From NCBI RefSeq assembly GCF_023016805.1, contig NZ_JALKCH010000007.1, positions 224,232 through 288,231 on the forward strand: 64,000 nt of DNA, given 5' to 3'. This document shows positions 48,844 through 58,572 of this stretch, in pieces. Position 1 is the first letter of the stretch. Each line of letters begins with the position of its first letter. The DNA is from Ancylobacter crimeensis. GTDB taxonomy: Bacteria > Pseudomonadota > Alphaproteobacteria > Rhizobiales > Xanthobacteraceae. Made by a program: the position numbers and the translations under genes. The notes below the pieces were generated by a model. It saw only the letters and a program-made list of their open reading frames with translations, did no database searches and was not told the origin of the DNA.

Positions 48844-50025
48844 ATGGGTGACGCGACCTTCCTGCTGCTGATCAACCTGGCGATCGGCGTCGTGTTCGCC
48901 GGGACCTTCCTCGGCATAACCGCGCGTTCCGGCCTCGGGCTCGGGCGCTGGTGCGCGGCCGGATTCGTTGCGGCGGCGGGGGCGGTGAGCGTGGAGGCTC
49001 TGGCGCAGGGCATCGCCTCGGTGCGGGTGGTGTCGACGCTCTCCTTCGGCCTGCTGCTCGCCTCGCTCCTGCTGATCGCGGCGGGGCTGCTGCGTCACTA
49101 CCAGCCGGATGCGCGGGTCGGCTGGATTGCGGGCATCGGCCTTGCCTATGCCGCCGTCAACGGCCTCTTCATCGTCGATCTGCCGCGCGGCGGCTGGGCG
49201 CAAGCCCTCGCCTACCAGCTTCCCTTCGCCGTCGTGCTGGCTGGTGCGGCGGTCGTCGTCCTGCGCCATTCGCCGCGGCGGGCGATCGACCTCATCCTCG
49301 CCTTCGTGCTGGCGCTGTGCGCCCTGCAATTCGCGACGAAGGCGGTGCTCATCCCCGCCTTGGACTCCGCCGTCAGCGTGCGGGCCTATCTCACCAGCTC
49401 CTATATTCGCTATTCGCAGACGGCCGGCGGCATCCTCTCCCTTATGCTGGGTGCAAGCCTCGTCGGCCTTCTGGTGACGGAGGTGCTGGCCGAGAATGCC
49501 CGCAGGCTGGAGCGGGACGAGCTATCCGGCGTGCTGACCCGTGCCGCCTTTCTGGAACGGGCGCGCCGCGTCCTCGGCGCGGGCGGCGACCGTTGCGCGC
49601 TGGTGATGTGCGATCTCGACCATTTCAAGTCGATCAACGACACCTATGGCCACGCCGCGGGCGACGACGTGATCCGCCATTTCGGCGCCGTGCTGCTGCT
49701 GCGCACCGGCGCCCGAGGCCTGTGCGGCCGGATCGGCGGCGAAGAGTTCTGCATTCTGCTGAAGGATGTGCGTCTCGACGACGTAACGCTCTATGTCGAG
49801 GAGATCCGGCAGGTCGCGGCGACCACGCGGCACGATTGGCAGGAGGACGAATTCCGGCTGACCGCGAGTTTCGGGATCGCTCTGGTGGAAGCCGGCGAAA
49901 CGATGGCGGACGCCATGCGGCGTGCCGACCGTGCGCTGTACGATGCCAAGGCGGCGGGGCGCGACCGCTATCGGGTGGCATGGCCGAATATGCCGCTGCA
50001 TCAAGGTGTTGCGTCAGAAACGTGA
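48844..50025 (+). CDS. Membrane diguanylate cyclase (GGDEF)
   Basis: The 393-residue protein begins with about six or seven membrane segments (residues 5 to 220), then a GGDEF domain. It has DLDHFKSINDTYGHAAGDDVIRHFG and the active-site loop RIGGEEF near 300, so the GGEEF form is intact and the enzyme should make cyclic di-GMP. The allosteric RxxD inhibitory site that normally sits five residues before the motif reads R-G-L-C, so product inhibition may be lost. No recognised sensor domain other than the membrane part is seen. It stands alone between the SDR gene and rpsU. Confidence 0.9.
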   Translation: MGDATFLLLINLAIGVVFAGTFLGITARSGLGLGRWCAAGFVAAAGAVSVEALAQGIASVRVVSTLSFGLLLASLLLIAAGLLRHYQPDARVGWIAGIGLAYAAVNGLFIVDLPRGGWAQALAYQLPFAVVLAGAAVVVLRHSPRRAIDLILAFVLALCALQFATKAVLIPALDSAVSVRAYLTSSYIRYSQTAGGILSLMLGASLVGLLVTEVLAENARRLERDELSGVLTRAAFLERARRVLGAGGDRCALVMCDLDHFKSINDTYGHAAGDDVIRHFGAVLLLRTGARGLCGRIGGEEFCILLKDVRLDDVTLYVEEIRQVAATTRHDWQEDEFRLTASFGIALVEAGETMADAMRRADRALYDAKAAGRDRYRVAWPNMPLHQGVASET

Positions 50026-50130
50026 CAGTCCCGCCCTAGCGGGGGTGGAAATATCTGCGCAAACGCCTATGTAATGAGACCGGTCTACCCAAAACCAATT
50101 GCCGCTGAAGCGGTCAGGATAGGATAGAAA

Positions 50131-50370
50131 TTGCAGGTCATCGTACGCGAGAACAATGTCGATCAGGCGCTCCGGGCGCTGAAGCGGAAACTGCAGCGTG
50201 AAGGCGTCTTCCGCGAGATGAAGGCGCGCCGCTCCTATGAGAAGCCCTCCGAGCGCCGGGTTCGCGAAAAGGCGGAGGCTGTGCGCCGCGCCCGCAAGCA
50301 GGCCCGCAAGCAGGCGCAGCGCGAAGGGCTGATCCCGGCTGCCAAGAAGAAGCCGGCCGGCACCCGCTGA
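50131..50370 (+). CDS. rpsU: Ribosomal protein bS21
   Basis: The 79-residue bS21 has the conserved start [41 protein letters not shown] and a basic, Lys/Arg-rich tail of about 30 residues. The start is a TTG (50131) that gives MQVIVRENN, the exact family N terminus. It is preceded by AGGATAGGAT, a good ribosome site. A TTG start is unusual for a ribosomal protein and is likely to moderate its translation. Confidence 0.95.
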   Translation: MQVIVRENNVDQALRALKRKLQREGVFREMKARRSYEKPSERRVREKAEAVRRARKQARKQAQREGLIPAAKKKPAGTR

Positions 50371-50562
50371 TCGACTGTCCTGCCATCCCGATGGCGACAT
50401 GACCCTCTTGAGGACATTTCGCATTGCCCGGGAAGTTAATCAGGATTTCAATGACCTGCTGCCGTTCTCTCATGCCTGGTGGAAGGTTCCTTCACGAACC
50501 GGTCTCCGGCTGTCCCGCTAAGCGGCAGGCAGGTTTCACGCCTCGACACATCGTCGAACATG

Positions 50563-50588
50563 AAAGGCCGGGCGTGCCCGGCCTTTTT
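50563..50588 (+). terminator. Rho-independent terminator or attenuator ahead of a small gene
   Basis: GGCCGGGC (50566-50573) pairs with GCCCGGCC (50576-50583) around a two-base loop, extended by AAA/TTT, then five T residues. It lies about 200 bases after rpsU but only 17 bases before the ATG of the next gene and six before its ribosome site, so it could act as an attenuator. Confidence 0.8.
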
Positions 50589-50605
50589 CTTTGAAGGAGA
50601 AGCTC

Positions 50606-50839
50606 ATGCCCAACGCACCCGCCCGTGACACGCCCTTCACGCCGCGGCTCAGCGCCAGCGATGCCAAGCGCGAGGCGATCTACAACGCCGCGCAGGAGAT
50701 CATCGACAAGGAAGCGGCCGCGCGCGATGCCAAGATCGCGCGTCTGCGGGAAGCCCGGATGAAGCAGGAAGCCGAACAGAGCAGCGCGCCCCGCAAGGCC
50801 GCCTCCCACCGTGCCACCGCCGCCGGCGCTGCGGCCTGA
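50606..50839 (+). CDS. Small charged protein of unknown function
   Basis: I do not recognise this 77-residue protein. It is highly hydrophilic, rich in Ala, Arg, Lys and Glu, with a predicted long helix (SASDAKREAIYNAAQEIIDKEAAARDAKIARLREARMKQE) resembling small helical proteins common in Hyphomicrobiales. No signal or membrane segment is visible. The ATG at 50606 has AGGAGA seven bases upstream. The gene starts immediately after a strong terminator hairpin, so its promoter must lie upstream of that hairpin, in the 190 bases following rpsU. Confidence 0.6.
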   Translation: MPNAPARDTPFTPRLSASDAKREAIYNAAQEIIDKEAAARDAKIARLREARMKQEAEQSSAPRKAASHRATAAGAAA

Positions 50840-51306
50840 CGCACGCGACGCCAGCCGGCGGGCCCTCATGCCCGCCGGTGGCTTCTCCCCGACGAAAAAC
50901 GCTCCCGAGCACTTGCCAGCGCCGCCCGGAACGGCGCCCGCGGGCGGATGCCGCCGACGCACATACGATCGGCCTCGACCGCCTGGCCTCGCCACGTCAT
51001 CCGATTCATCCCGCGGTCGCATCGCCTGCGCCGCCTTGCGCTTCCCCCAAGCAAATTCTGGAATCGACCCTTTCCCGCCGCCGACGGTCCCCCGTCCTGA
51101 TCCGGCCTACCGTTCCCAATGCGGTTTCCTCTCCGCCGCCCCTGGCGCGGGGTGAAGGCATGGTGCTCACCTGTGCAGGGCATCGCCGCGCAGGCCTCCC
51201 GTGGGCCTTTATGCTTTCCTTACCCCCGCGCCGCTCCTTCGGCATCGACCCTTGACGCGCTTCGGGCCCATTCCGGTCCGTACCAACAGCGTCAGGAGAA
51301 CCGCCC
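50840..51306. other. kdp upstream region
   Basis: The 467 bases between the small charged gene and the kdp operon contain no convincing gene; open frames here have no family features. The last 100 bases hold the KdpE-box-like sequence and a TTGACG (51252-51257) that could be a -35 element with a poor -10, as expected for a KdpE-activated promoter. Confidence 0.5.
51208..51223 (+). promoter_or_regulatory. Candidate KdpE-binding site
   Basis: TTTATGCTTTCCTTAC closely resembles the Escherichia coli KdpE operator (TTTATA, a short T-rich spacer, TTTACA-like end) and stands out as AT-rich in GC-rich surroundings. It is 84 bases before the first small gene of the kdp operon and 28 bases before a possible -35 element. 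The match is by eye. Confidence 0.6.
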
Positions 51307-51393
51307 ATGGCGGACATCGTCTTTCTGTTCACCGGCATCGCCTCGCTCCTCGTCCTCGCCGTCTATGCGCGGGCGCTGGCGCGGCTCGGCTGA
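51307..51393 (+). CDS. 28-residue membrane peptide ahead of kdpF
   Basis: The reading frame MADIVFLFTGIASLLVLAVYARALARLG has one hydrophobic helix and a positively charged end, and is preceded by CAGGAG six bases before the ATG. It resembles KdpF in size and topology but lacks the KdpF ending. I infer a possible second small subunit or an upstream leader peptide of the operon. kdpF starts ten bases after its stop. Confidence 0.55.
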   Translation: MADIVFLFTGIASLLVLAVYARALARLG

Positions 51394-51403
51394 GGGCCGC
51401 GTC

Positions 51404-51490
51404 ATGATCGAGCCGCTTCTCGGCCTCGTCGTCGCGGTGTGCCTCGCCGCCTATCTCGTCGTCACGCTTCTCAAGCCCGAGCGGTTCTGA
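51404..51490 (+). CDS. kdpF: KdpF, small stabilising subunit of K+-ATPase
   Basis: The 28-residue peptide MIEPLLGLVVAVCLAAYLVV... has one membrane helix and ends TLLKPERF, the KdpF signature (LLxPE+F). KdpF stabilises the KdpABC complex. The start has GAGGG upstream, and kdpA begins 15 bases after the stop. Confidence 0.85.
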   Translation: MIEPLLGLVVAVCLAAYLVVTLLKPERF

Positions 51491-51505
51491 GGGAGCCCTT
51501 TTCAC

Positions 51506-53215
51506 ATGACCTTCATCGGATGGCTGCAGATCGCAGCCCTGTTCCTCGCCGTGCTCGCGGCGGTGAAGCCGCTCGGCCTCCACATGGTCCGCGTCTTCAC
51601 CGGCGAACGCACCTTCCTGTCCCCCCTGCTCCGGCCGGTCGAGGCCGGCTTCTACCGGCTCGCGGGCGTCGATGAACGCAAGGAGCAGGGTTGGCTCGCC
51701 TATACCCTCTCCATGCTGGCCGTCTCCATCGCCGGCTTCGTGCTGCTTTACGCGATCCTGAGGTTGCAGGCCTTCCTGCCGCTCAACCCGCAGGGCTTCG
51801 GCAATGTGGCGCCGGACCTCGCCTTCAACACGGCGGTGAGCTTCGTCACCAATACCAACTGGCAGAACTATGCCGGCGAAGCGACGATGAGCCATTTCAG
51901 CCAGATGGCCGGGCTCACCGTGCAGAACTTCCTTTCCGCCGCCACCGGCATCGCGCTGGCGGTGGCGCTGACACGGGCCTTCGCCCGCTCGAAAGCAGCG
52001 ACGCTCGGCAATTTCTGGGTCGATTTCACCCGCGCCAATCTCTATGTGCTGCTGCCGCTCGCCATCGTCGTGGCGCTGGCCTTCGTCGCGCTCGGCCTGC
52101 CGCAGACGCTGGACGCTTCCGCCACCGCGACCACGCTGGAAGGCGGCAGGCAGGTGCTCTCGCTCGGCCCGGTCGCGAGCCAGGAGGCGATCAAGCAGCT
52201 CGGCACCAATGGCGGCGGCTTCTTCAACGCCAATGCCGCCCATCCCTTCGAGAACCCCACCGCGCTCTCAAGCCTCCTCAACATCTTCGCCATGCTGGTG
52301 ATTTCGGCCGCGCTCACCTACAGCTTCGGCCAGATGACGGGCGAGCGCCGGCAGGGCTGGGCCTTCCTCGCGACCATCGCCATCCTGCTCATCGCCGGTG
52401 TCGGCGCGGTCTACTGGGCGGAGAGCGCCGGCAACCCGATCCTCGACGAGCTCGGCCTCGATGCCGCCGCCGGCAACATGGAGGGCAAGGAGATCCGCTT
52501 CGGCATGGCCGGCAGCGCGCTTTACGCCGCTGTCACCACCGGCGTCTCCGATGGCGGCGTCAATGCCATGCACGGCTCCCTCACCCCGCTCGGCGGGCTG
52601 GTGCCGATGTTCCTCATCCAGCTCGGCGAAATCCTGCCGGGCGGCACCGGCTCGGGGCTTTACGGTCTCGTGGTCTTCGCCCTGCTCGCGGTCTTCGTCG
52701 CCGGCCTCATGGTGGGGCGCACGCCGGAATTCCTCGGCAAGAAGATTGATGGCCGCGAGATGAAATACGCCATGCTGGCGGTGCTCATCCTGCCGGTCGC
52801 GATCCTCGGCTTCAGCGCAGTCTCGGCGATGCTTCCGGCGGCGGTGGCGAGCATCGGTACGCCGGGCCCGCACGGCCTGTCCGAGATCCTCTATGCTTTC
52901 ACCTCCGCGACCGGCAACAACGGCTCGGCCTTTGGCGGCCTGTCGGGGAACACCCTCTGGTACAACACGACGCTCGGCCTCGCCATGCTGCTCGGCCGCT
53001 TCGCCTATGTGGTGCCGGTCATGGCCATCGCCGGCTCGATCGCGGCTAAGGTGAAGAGCCCGGCCTCGACCGGCACCTTCCCCACCCACACGCCGCTTTT
53101 CGTCGGCCTGCTCATCGGCATCATCCTCATTCTCGGCGGGTTGCAGTTCTTCCCCGCGCTGGCGCTCGGACCCATCGTCGAACATTTCGCGATGCTGGCC
53201 GGCACTACCTTCTGA
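51506..53215 (+). CDS. kdpA: KdpA, potassium-binding/channel subunit
   Basis: The 569-residue integral membrane subunit of the high-affinity K+-ATPase has about ten helices and four selectivity-loop regions: [13 protein letters not shown] near 112, [20 protein letters not shown] near 230, [16 protein letters not shown] near 350, and [15 protein letters not shown] near 470. These loops select potassium as in KcsA-like channels. It is normal length with a GAGGGAG ribosome site. The gene starts the main structural unit kdpA-B-C. Confidence 0.97.
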   Translation: MTFIGWLQIAALFLAVLAAVKPLGLHMVRVFTGERTFLSPLLRPVEAGFYRLAGVDERKEQGWLAYTLSMLAVSIAGFVLLYAILRLQAFLPLNPQGFGNVAPDLAFNTAVSFVTNTNWQNYAGEATMSHFSQMAGLTVQNFLSAATGIALAVALTRAFARSKAATLGNFWVDFTRANLYVLLPLAIVVALAFVALGLPQTLDASATATTLEGGRQVLSLGPVASQEAIKQLGTNGGGFFNANAAHPFENPTALSSLLNIFAMLVISAALTYSFGQMTGERRQGWAFLATIAILLIAGVGAVYWAESAGNPILDELGLDAAAGNMEGKEIRFGMAGSALYAAVTTGVSDGGVNAMHGSLTPLGGLVPMFLIQLGEILPGGTGSGLYGLVVFALLAVFVAGLMVGRTPEFLGKKIDGREMKYAMLAVLILPVAILGFSAVSAMLPAAVASIGTPGPHGLSEILYAFTSATGNNGSAFGGLSGNTLWYNTTLGLAMLLGRFAYVVPVMAIAGSIAAKVKSPASTGTFPTHTPLFVGLLIGIILILGGLQFFPALALGPIVEHFAMLAGTTF

Positions 53216-53227
53216 AGAGACATCCCC

Positions 53228-55303
53228 ATGTCCTCCATGCCCTCCCATACCCATGCCGTGTCCGATGCGCCGGAAGGCGTGCGACGGCCCGGGCTGCTCG
53301 ATCCGGCGATCATCGTGTCCTCGATCGGCTCCGCCTTCGTGAAGCTTGATCCGCGCCAGCTTGTGCGGAACCCGGTCATCTTCGTCACCGAGGTGGTGGC
53401 GGCGCTGGTCACCCTCTTCTTCCTGCGCGACCTCGCGAGCGGCAGCGGCGCCGGCTTTTCCGGCCAGATCGCCGCGTGGCTGTGGTTCACCGTGCTGTTC
53501 GCGACCTTCGCCGAGGCGGTGGCGGAAGGCCGCGGCAAGGCTCAGGCGGACAGCCTGAAGCGGGCCCGCTCCGAACTCTCCGCCCGCCGGCTCGGCGCGG
53601 ATGGCCGCACGATCGAGACCATCCCCGCCACCGTCCTGCGCATCGGCGACCTGGTGCTGGTGGAAGCCGGCGAACTCATCCCCGGCGACGGCGAGGTGGT
53701 GGAAGGCGTTGCCTCGGTGAACGAGAGCGCCATCACCGGCGAGTCGGCGCCCGTCATCCGGGAATCCGGCGGCGATCGGTCTGCCGTCACCGGAGGCACG
53801 ATGGTGCTGTCGGACCAGCTCCGCATCCGCATCACCGTGGCGCCGGGCTCCTCCTTCGTCGACCGGATGATCGCGCTCATCGAGGGCGCGAAGCGGCAGA
53901 AGACGCCGAACGAAATTGCACTCACCATCCTCCTCACTGGACTCACTCTCATCTTCCTCATTGCGATCGTCACCCTGTGGGGTCTCGCCGGTTATTCCGG
54001 TACGGTGCTGTCGGTCACGGTGCTCGCGGCGCTGCTGGTGACGCTGATCCCGACAACCATCGGCGGCCTGCTCTCGGCCATCGGCATCGCCGGCATGGAC
54101 CGGCTGGTGCGCTTCAACGTGATCGCCACCTCGGGCCGAGCGGTGGAGGCGGCGGGCGATGTCGACACCCTGCTGCTCGACAAGACCGGCACCATCACCT
54201 TCGGCAACCGCATGGCGACCGACTTCCAGTCGGTGCCGGGCATCGACCCGCATCGTCTCGCGGAAGCCGCGCTGCTGGCGAGCCTCGGCGACGAAACGCC
54301 GGAAGGGCGCTCTATCGCCGCGCTCGCCAATGGCGAATATGGTGTGCCTACCCCGGCGACGGCACCAGATGTGGTTATCCCCTTCGCCGCCGAAACCCGC
54401 CTGTCCGGCGTCGATATCGACGGGCGCCGCCTGCGCAAGGGTGCGGTGGACGCGGTGCTGCGCTTCGTCGGCATCGATCCCGCGGTGGCACCGCCGGAAT
54501 TCCGGCAGGCGGTGGACCGCATCGCCCGCACCGGGGGCACGCCGCTCGGCGTATGCGAGGGCGACCGGCTGCTCGGCGTCATCCACCTGAAGGACGTGGT
54601 GAAGCCGGGCATCAAGGAGCGTTTCGCCCGGATGCGCGCCATGGGCATCCGCACCGTGATGGTGACCGGCGACAACCCCGTCACCGCCGCGGCCATCGCC
54701 TCGGAAGCCGGTGTCGATGACTACCTCGCCCAGGCGACGCCGGAGGACAAGCTCGCCTATATCCGCAGGGAGCAGGAGGGCGGCCGCCTCATCGCCATGT
54801 GCGGCGACGGCACCAACGACGCCCCCGCCCTCGCCCAGGCCGACGTCGGCGTTGCCATGCAGACCGGAACGCAGGCCGCGCGCGAGGCCGCGAACATGGT
54901 GGACCTCGATTCAAGCCCGACCAAGCTCATCGAGATCGTGGAGATCGGCAAGCAATTGCTGATGACGCGCGGCTCGCTGACCACCTTCTCCATCGCCAAT
55001 GACGTAGCGAAGTATTTCGCGATCATCCCGGCGCTGTTCGTCGCCACCTATCCCGCGCTCGGGACGCTCAACGTCATGGGCCTCGCCTCGCCGCAATCGG
55101 CGATCCTGTCGGCGGTTATCTTCAACGCGCTCATCATCGTGGCGCTGATCCCGCTGGCGCTGAAGGGCGTTGCCTATCGCCCGGTCGGCGCGGCAGCGTT
55201 GCTGCGCCGAAACCTGCTGGTCTACGGGCTCGGCGGCATCGCCCTGCCTTTCATCGGCATCAAGCTCGTCGACCTCGCCGTCAGCGCCCTTCATCTGGTG
55301 TGA
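53228..55303 (+). CDS. kdpB: KdpB, P-type ATPase catalytic subunit
   Basis: The 691-residue P1A ATPase couples ATP hydrolysis to potassium uptake. The phosphorylation site DKTGTIT (Asp near residue 317), TGES actuator motif, and C-terminal [16 protein letters not shown] hinge are intact, with six or seven membrane segments. The stop overlaps the upstream of kdpC closely (kdpC ATG three bases after the TGA). The sequence shows no damage. Confidence 0.97.
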   Translation: MSSMPSHTHAVSDAPEGVRRPGLLDPAIIVSSIGSAFVKLDPRQLVRNPVIFVTEVVAALVTLFFLRDLASGSGAGFSGQIAAWLWFTVLFATFAEAVAEGRGKAQADSLKRARSELSARRLGADGRTIETIPATVLRIGDLVLVEAGELIPGDGEVVEGVASVNESAITGESAPVIRESGGDRSAVTGGTMVLSDQLRIRITVAPGSSFVDRMIALIEGAKRQKTPNEIALTILLTGLTLIFLIAIVTLWGLAGYSGTVLSVTVLAALLVTLIPTTIGGLLSAIGIAGMDRLVRFNVIATSGRAVEAAGDVDTLLLDKTGTITFGNRMATDFQSVPGIDPHRLAEAALLASLGDETPEGRSIAALANGEYGVPTPATAPDVVIPFAAETRLSGVDIDGRRLRKGAVDAVLRFVGIDPAVAPPEFRQAVDRIARTGGTPLGVCEGDRLLGVIHLKDVVKPGIKERFARMRAMGIRTVMVTGDNPVTAAAIASEAGVDDYLAQATPEDKLAYIRREQEGGRLIAMCGDGTNDAPALAQADVGVAMQTGTQAAREAANMVDLDSSPTKLIEIVEIGKQLLMTRGSLTTFSIANDVAKYFAIIPALFVATYPALGTLNVMGLASPQSAILSAVIFNALIIVALIPLALKGVAYRPVGAAALLRRNLLVYGLGGIALPFIGIKLVDLAVSALHLV

Positions 55304-55305
55304 TC

Positions 55306-55872
55306 ATGCTCAGGCAGCTTCGTCCCGCCGTCGTGCTGACGGCGCTCTTCACCCTCCTCCTCGGCCTCGCCTATCCGCTGGCCATCACCGGCGCCGCCCG
55401 CGCGCTCATGCCGGCCGCGGCCGGTGGCAGCCTGATCCGGAAGGACGGCATCGTCATCGGCTCCGCCCTGATCGGCCAGGCCTTTGCGTCCGATCGCTAT
55501 TTCTGGCCGCGGCCGTCCGCGACCGGCACGCCCTATGACGCCTCCTCCTCCAGCGGCTCCAATCTCGGTCCCACCTCCGCGAAGCTGCGCGAGCGGGTGG
55601 CGGGCGAGGTCGAGCGGCTAACGGCGGCAGGCATCGCGACGCCGATTCCGGAGGATGCGGCAACCACCTCCGGCTCCGGGCTTGACCCGGACATCTCGCC
55701 GGCCTTCGCCGCCGCACAGGTGGCGCGGGTGGCGAAAGCCCGCGGGCTGCCGGAAGCCGACGTCGCCGGCCTCGTCTCCCGCCATGCCGCAGGACGGCTG
55801 TTCGGCTTCATCGGCGAGCCCCGCGTGAACGTGCTAAAGCTCAACATCGCGCTCGACGCGCTGAAGACCTGA
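55306..55872 (+). CDS. kdpC: KdpC, K+-ATPase accessory subunit
   Basis: The 188-residue subunit has one N-terminal membrane helix (VVLTALFTLLLGLAYPLAITG) and a periplasmic domain with GSALIGQAFASDRYFWPRPSA, the KdpC GQxF signature, and the conserved LDPDISPAFAAAQVARVA. It increases ATP affinity of KdpB. An in-frame GTG at 55300 overlaps kdpB, but the ATG at 55306 is preferred. kdpD follows after six bases. Confidence 0.95.
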   Translation: MLRQLRPAVVLTALFTLLLGLAYPLAITGAARALMPAAAGGSLIRKDGIVIGSALIGQAFASDRYFWPRPSATGTPYDASSSSGSNLGPTSAKLRERVAGEVERLTAAGIATPIPEDAATTSGSGLDPDISPAFAAAQVARVAKARGLPEADVAGLVSRHAAGRLFGFIGEPRVNVLKLNIALDALKT

Positions 55873-55878
55873 CGCACG

Positions 55879-58572
55879 ATGGTTGCCAACGCCGCCCGAG
55901 ACGAGACCCGGCCCGACCCTGACAGCCTGCTGGCCGCGAACCGGCCGGAGGGGCGCGGGCGGCTGACGATCTTCCTCGGCGCGGCGCCCGGCGTCGGCAA
56001 GACCTTCGCCATGCTCTCCCGCGCCCGCGCCTTGCGCGCGCAGGGCGTCGACGTGGCGGTGGGCCTTGCCGAAACCCATGGCCGCAGCGAAACGGCGCAA
56101 CTGCTCGACGGGCTGGAGACCCTTTCGCGTCGGCACGTCGCTTATCGGGGGCGGATGATCGAGGCGTTCGACCTCGACGCCGCCCTTGCGCGCCATCCCC
56201 GCGTGCTGGTGGTGGACGAACTCGCGGCCTCCAATCCCGAAGGCTCGCGCCACCCCAAGCGCCACCAGGACATCGAGGAACTGCTCACGGCCGGCATCGA
56301 CGTGTGGACCGCGCTCAACATCCAGCACCTCGAAAGCCTGACCGACGTGGTCGCCGACATCACCGGCGTGCGGGTGCAGGAGCGCGTGCCGGACCTGCTG
56401 CTGAGCAAGGCCGACGACATCGTGCTGGTTGACCTACCGCCGGCAGAGCTGATCGCGCGGCTTAAGGAGGGCAAGGTCTACCTGCCCGACAGCGCCCGGC
56501 GCGCGGCGGAGCGCTTCTTCCGGCTCGGCAATCTCACCGCGCTGCGCGAACTCGCCCTGCGCCGCACCGCCGACCGGGTGGACGACGATGTCGTCGACTA
56601 TCTGAAGAGCCACGCGATCGAGGGCGTGTGGGCCGCCTCCGAGCGGCTCATCGTGTGCGTCGGGCCGGACACCCTGTCCGAGAAGGTGGTGCGCACCGCG
56701 AGCCGTATCGCCTCCGGCCTCAACGCGCCCTGGCTCGTCGTCTCGCTGGAGCGGGCCGATCGCGAGCCCTCCGATCCGGCCGATCCCGGGCGCATCGAGG
56801 CACTGTTCCGCTTCGCCGAGACGCTGGGCGCACAGACCCGGCGGCTTATCGCCAGCGATTTCGTCGCCGAACTCCTGAAACTCGCCCGCCGGGAGCACGC
56901 GACCCAGATCGTGCTTGGCGTTCCTACGACACGACGACGCCTGTTCCGCCTGCGCCCCTCCCTGGCCGATGAACTCGCCGCGCAGGCTGCCGGCATCGGG
57001 CTCCATCTCGTTACCGGCAGCGCCGAACCCCGCCCGCCCCGCCGCACGCGCCGGCAGGACTGGATGCCGCGACTGTTGGCAGCATGTGTCGCCTGCCTCG
57101 CGGTTGCCGGCGCGACGCTGACGGGGCTCGGCATCGAGCAGGTGGTGCCGCTCTCCAATGTCTCGTTGCTGCTGCTGCTCGCCGTCGTCGTGGCCGCGAT
57201 CCGGGCGGGCTACGCCTCGGCGCTGCTGGCGGCGGTACTGTCGGGCCTGGCTTATAATTTTTTCTTCATCCCGCCGCTCTACACCTTCACGATCGCCTCG
57301 CCGCACGAGGTGTTCGCCTTCGTCATCTTCCTGCTTGCGGCGCTGATTGCCGGGGGACTTGCCTCCCGCGTGCGCGAGCAGGCCCGCACCGCGCTCAGCC
57401 GCGCCATCGTGGTGCAGTCGCTCTATGATTTCGCCCGCAAGCTCTCCGGCACCGCGCGCACCGAGGACGTGCTGTGGGCCTCGGTCTCGCAGCTTCACGA
57501 AAGCTTCGGCCGTGCCGCCGTGTTCCTTACTCCCTCCGAGGCCGGCGAGCTGGCGCTCGCTGCGGCCTGGCCGCCCGATGCGGAACTCGACGTCTCCGAC
57601 CTGACCGCCGCCCGCTGGGCCTTCAGCCATCGCGAACCGGCCGGCCACGACACCGGCACGCTGCCGGCAAGCCCCTACCAGTTCCGCCCGCTCACCAGTC
57701 CGCATGGGGTGATCGGGGTGTGCGGGCTGCGGTGGGATGCCGGCCCGGTCGATGCGCTGTCGGAGCGGATGCTGCTCGCGGTGATGGACCAGGCGGCGGT
57801 CGCGATCGACCGGGCGCGGCTTGCGCAGGAGAGCATCGCCCAGGCGGCGCGTCTCCAGGGCGACACGCTGCGCGCCGCCCTGCTCTCCTCCATCTCGCAT
57901 GATCTGCGCACCCCGCTCGCCACCATCACCGGGGCGGTGACCAGCCTGCGCCAGCTCGGCACGCGGATGAGCCCAGAGAGCCGTGACGACCTCTTGCTGA
58001 CCATCGAGGAGGAAAGCAGCCGCCTCAGCCGTTTCGTCGCGAACCTGCTGGACATGACTCGCATCGAGGCGGGCACACTCGATGCGACGCGCGACTGGCT
58101 GGACGTGGGCGACGTCATCCGCGCCGCGGTGGAGCGGGGCGCGCGCTATTTTCCCGACCTCGCCGTCGAGACAGCCATCGCGCCGGATCTGCCCCTGCTG
58201 CGCGGCGATGGCGTGCTGCTGGGGCAGGTGCTGTTCAATCTCATCGACAACGCCGCCAAATACGCCGCCGGCGCGCCCGTGCGCATCCTCGCGCGGATGG
58301 AGAGCGGGCAGCTCGTGCTCTCCATGACGGATGGGGGCCCCGGTCTGCCGGCGGAGGATCTCGAAGCGGTGTTCGAGAAGTTCTTCCGCCGCGGCGGGCC
58401 GGATGGTCGGGCGCCCGGCACCGGGTTGGGGCTGTCCATCGCCCGTGGATTCGTGGAGGCGATGGGCGGCTCCATCACCGCCGAAAGCCCCGTGGAAAAC
58501 CGGCGCGGCACGGGGATCGTGATGCGCTTCCCGGTTTCGCCGCCCGAGACGCCGGAGGCATGCAGCCCATGA
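55879..58572 (+). CDS. kdpD: KdpD, potassium/osmotic sensor histidine kinase
   Basis: The 897-residue sensor has an N-terminal KdpD domain with Walker A GAAPGVGKT near residue 35, a Usp-like domain (about 250-370), four membrane helices (about 395-505) and a GAF-like region. The HisKA domain is SSISHDLRTPLATITGAVTSL (His near 675), and the ATPase domain has NLIDNAAKYA and GTGLGLSIA. It controls kdp expression through KdpE. The stop codon overlaps the kdpE ATG as ATGA, so the two regulators are translationally coupled at the end of the operon. Confidence 0.96.
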   Translation: MVANAARDETRPDPDSLLAANRPEGRGRLTIFLGAAPGVGKTFAMLSRARALRAQGVDVAVGLAETHGRSETAQLLDGLETLSRRHVAYRGRMIEAFDLDAALARHPRVLVVDELAASNPEGSRHPKRHQDIEELLTAGIDVWTALNIQHLESLTDVVADITGVRVQERVPDLLLSKADDIVLVDLPPAELIARLKEGKVYLPDSARRAAERFFRLGNLTALRELALRRTADRVDDDVVDYLKSHAIEGVWAASERLIVCVGPDTLSEKVVRTASRIASGLNAPWLVVSLERADREPSDPADPGRIEALFRFAETLGAQTRRLIASDFVAELLKLARREHATQIVLGVPTTRRRLFRLRPSLADELAAQAAGIGLHLVTGSAEPRPPRRTRRQDWMPRLLAACVACLAVAGATLTGLGIEQVVPLSNVSLLLLLAVVVAAIRAGYASALLAAVLSGLAYNFFFIPPLYTFTIASPHEVFAFVIFLLAALIAGGLASRVREQARTALSRAIVVQSLYDFARKLSGTARTEDVLWASVSQLHESFGRAAVFLTPSEAGELALAAAWPPDAELDVSDLTAARWAFSHREPAGHDTGTLPASPYQFRPLTSPHGVIGVCGLRWDAGPVDALSERMLLAVMDQAAVAIDRARLAQESIAQAARLQGDTLRAALLSSISHDLRTPLATITGAVTSLRQLGTRMSPESRDDLLLTIEEESSRLSRFVANLLDMTRIEAGTLDATRDWLDVGDVIRAAVERGARYFPDLAVETAIAPDLPLLRGDGVLLGQVLFNLIDNAAKYAAGAPVRILARMESGQLVLSMTDGGPGLPAEDLEAVFEKFFRRGGPDGRAPGTGLGLSIARGFVEAMGGSITAESPVENRRGTGIVMRFPVSPPETPEACSP

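Noticed and set aside
51006..51338. Minus-strand ORF in the kdp upstream region
   Set aside because: Low-complexity, Arg/Gly-rich, overlapping the KdpE-like site and the small plus-strand peptide; no ribosome site.
52268..54586. Long minus-strand frame opposite kdpA and kdpB
   Set aside because: Composition is dominated by His, Arg, Asp and Gly without motifs; the Kdp genes are unambiguous.
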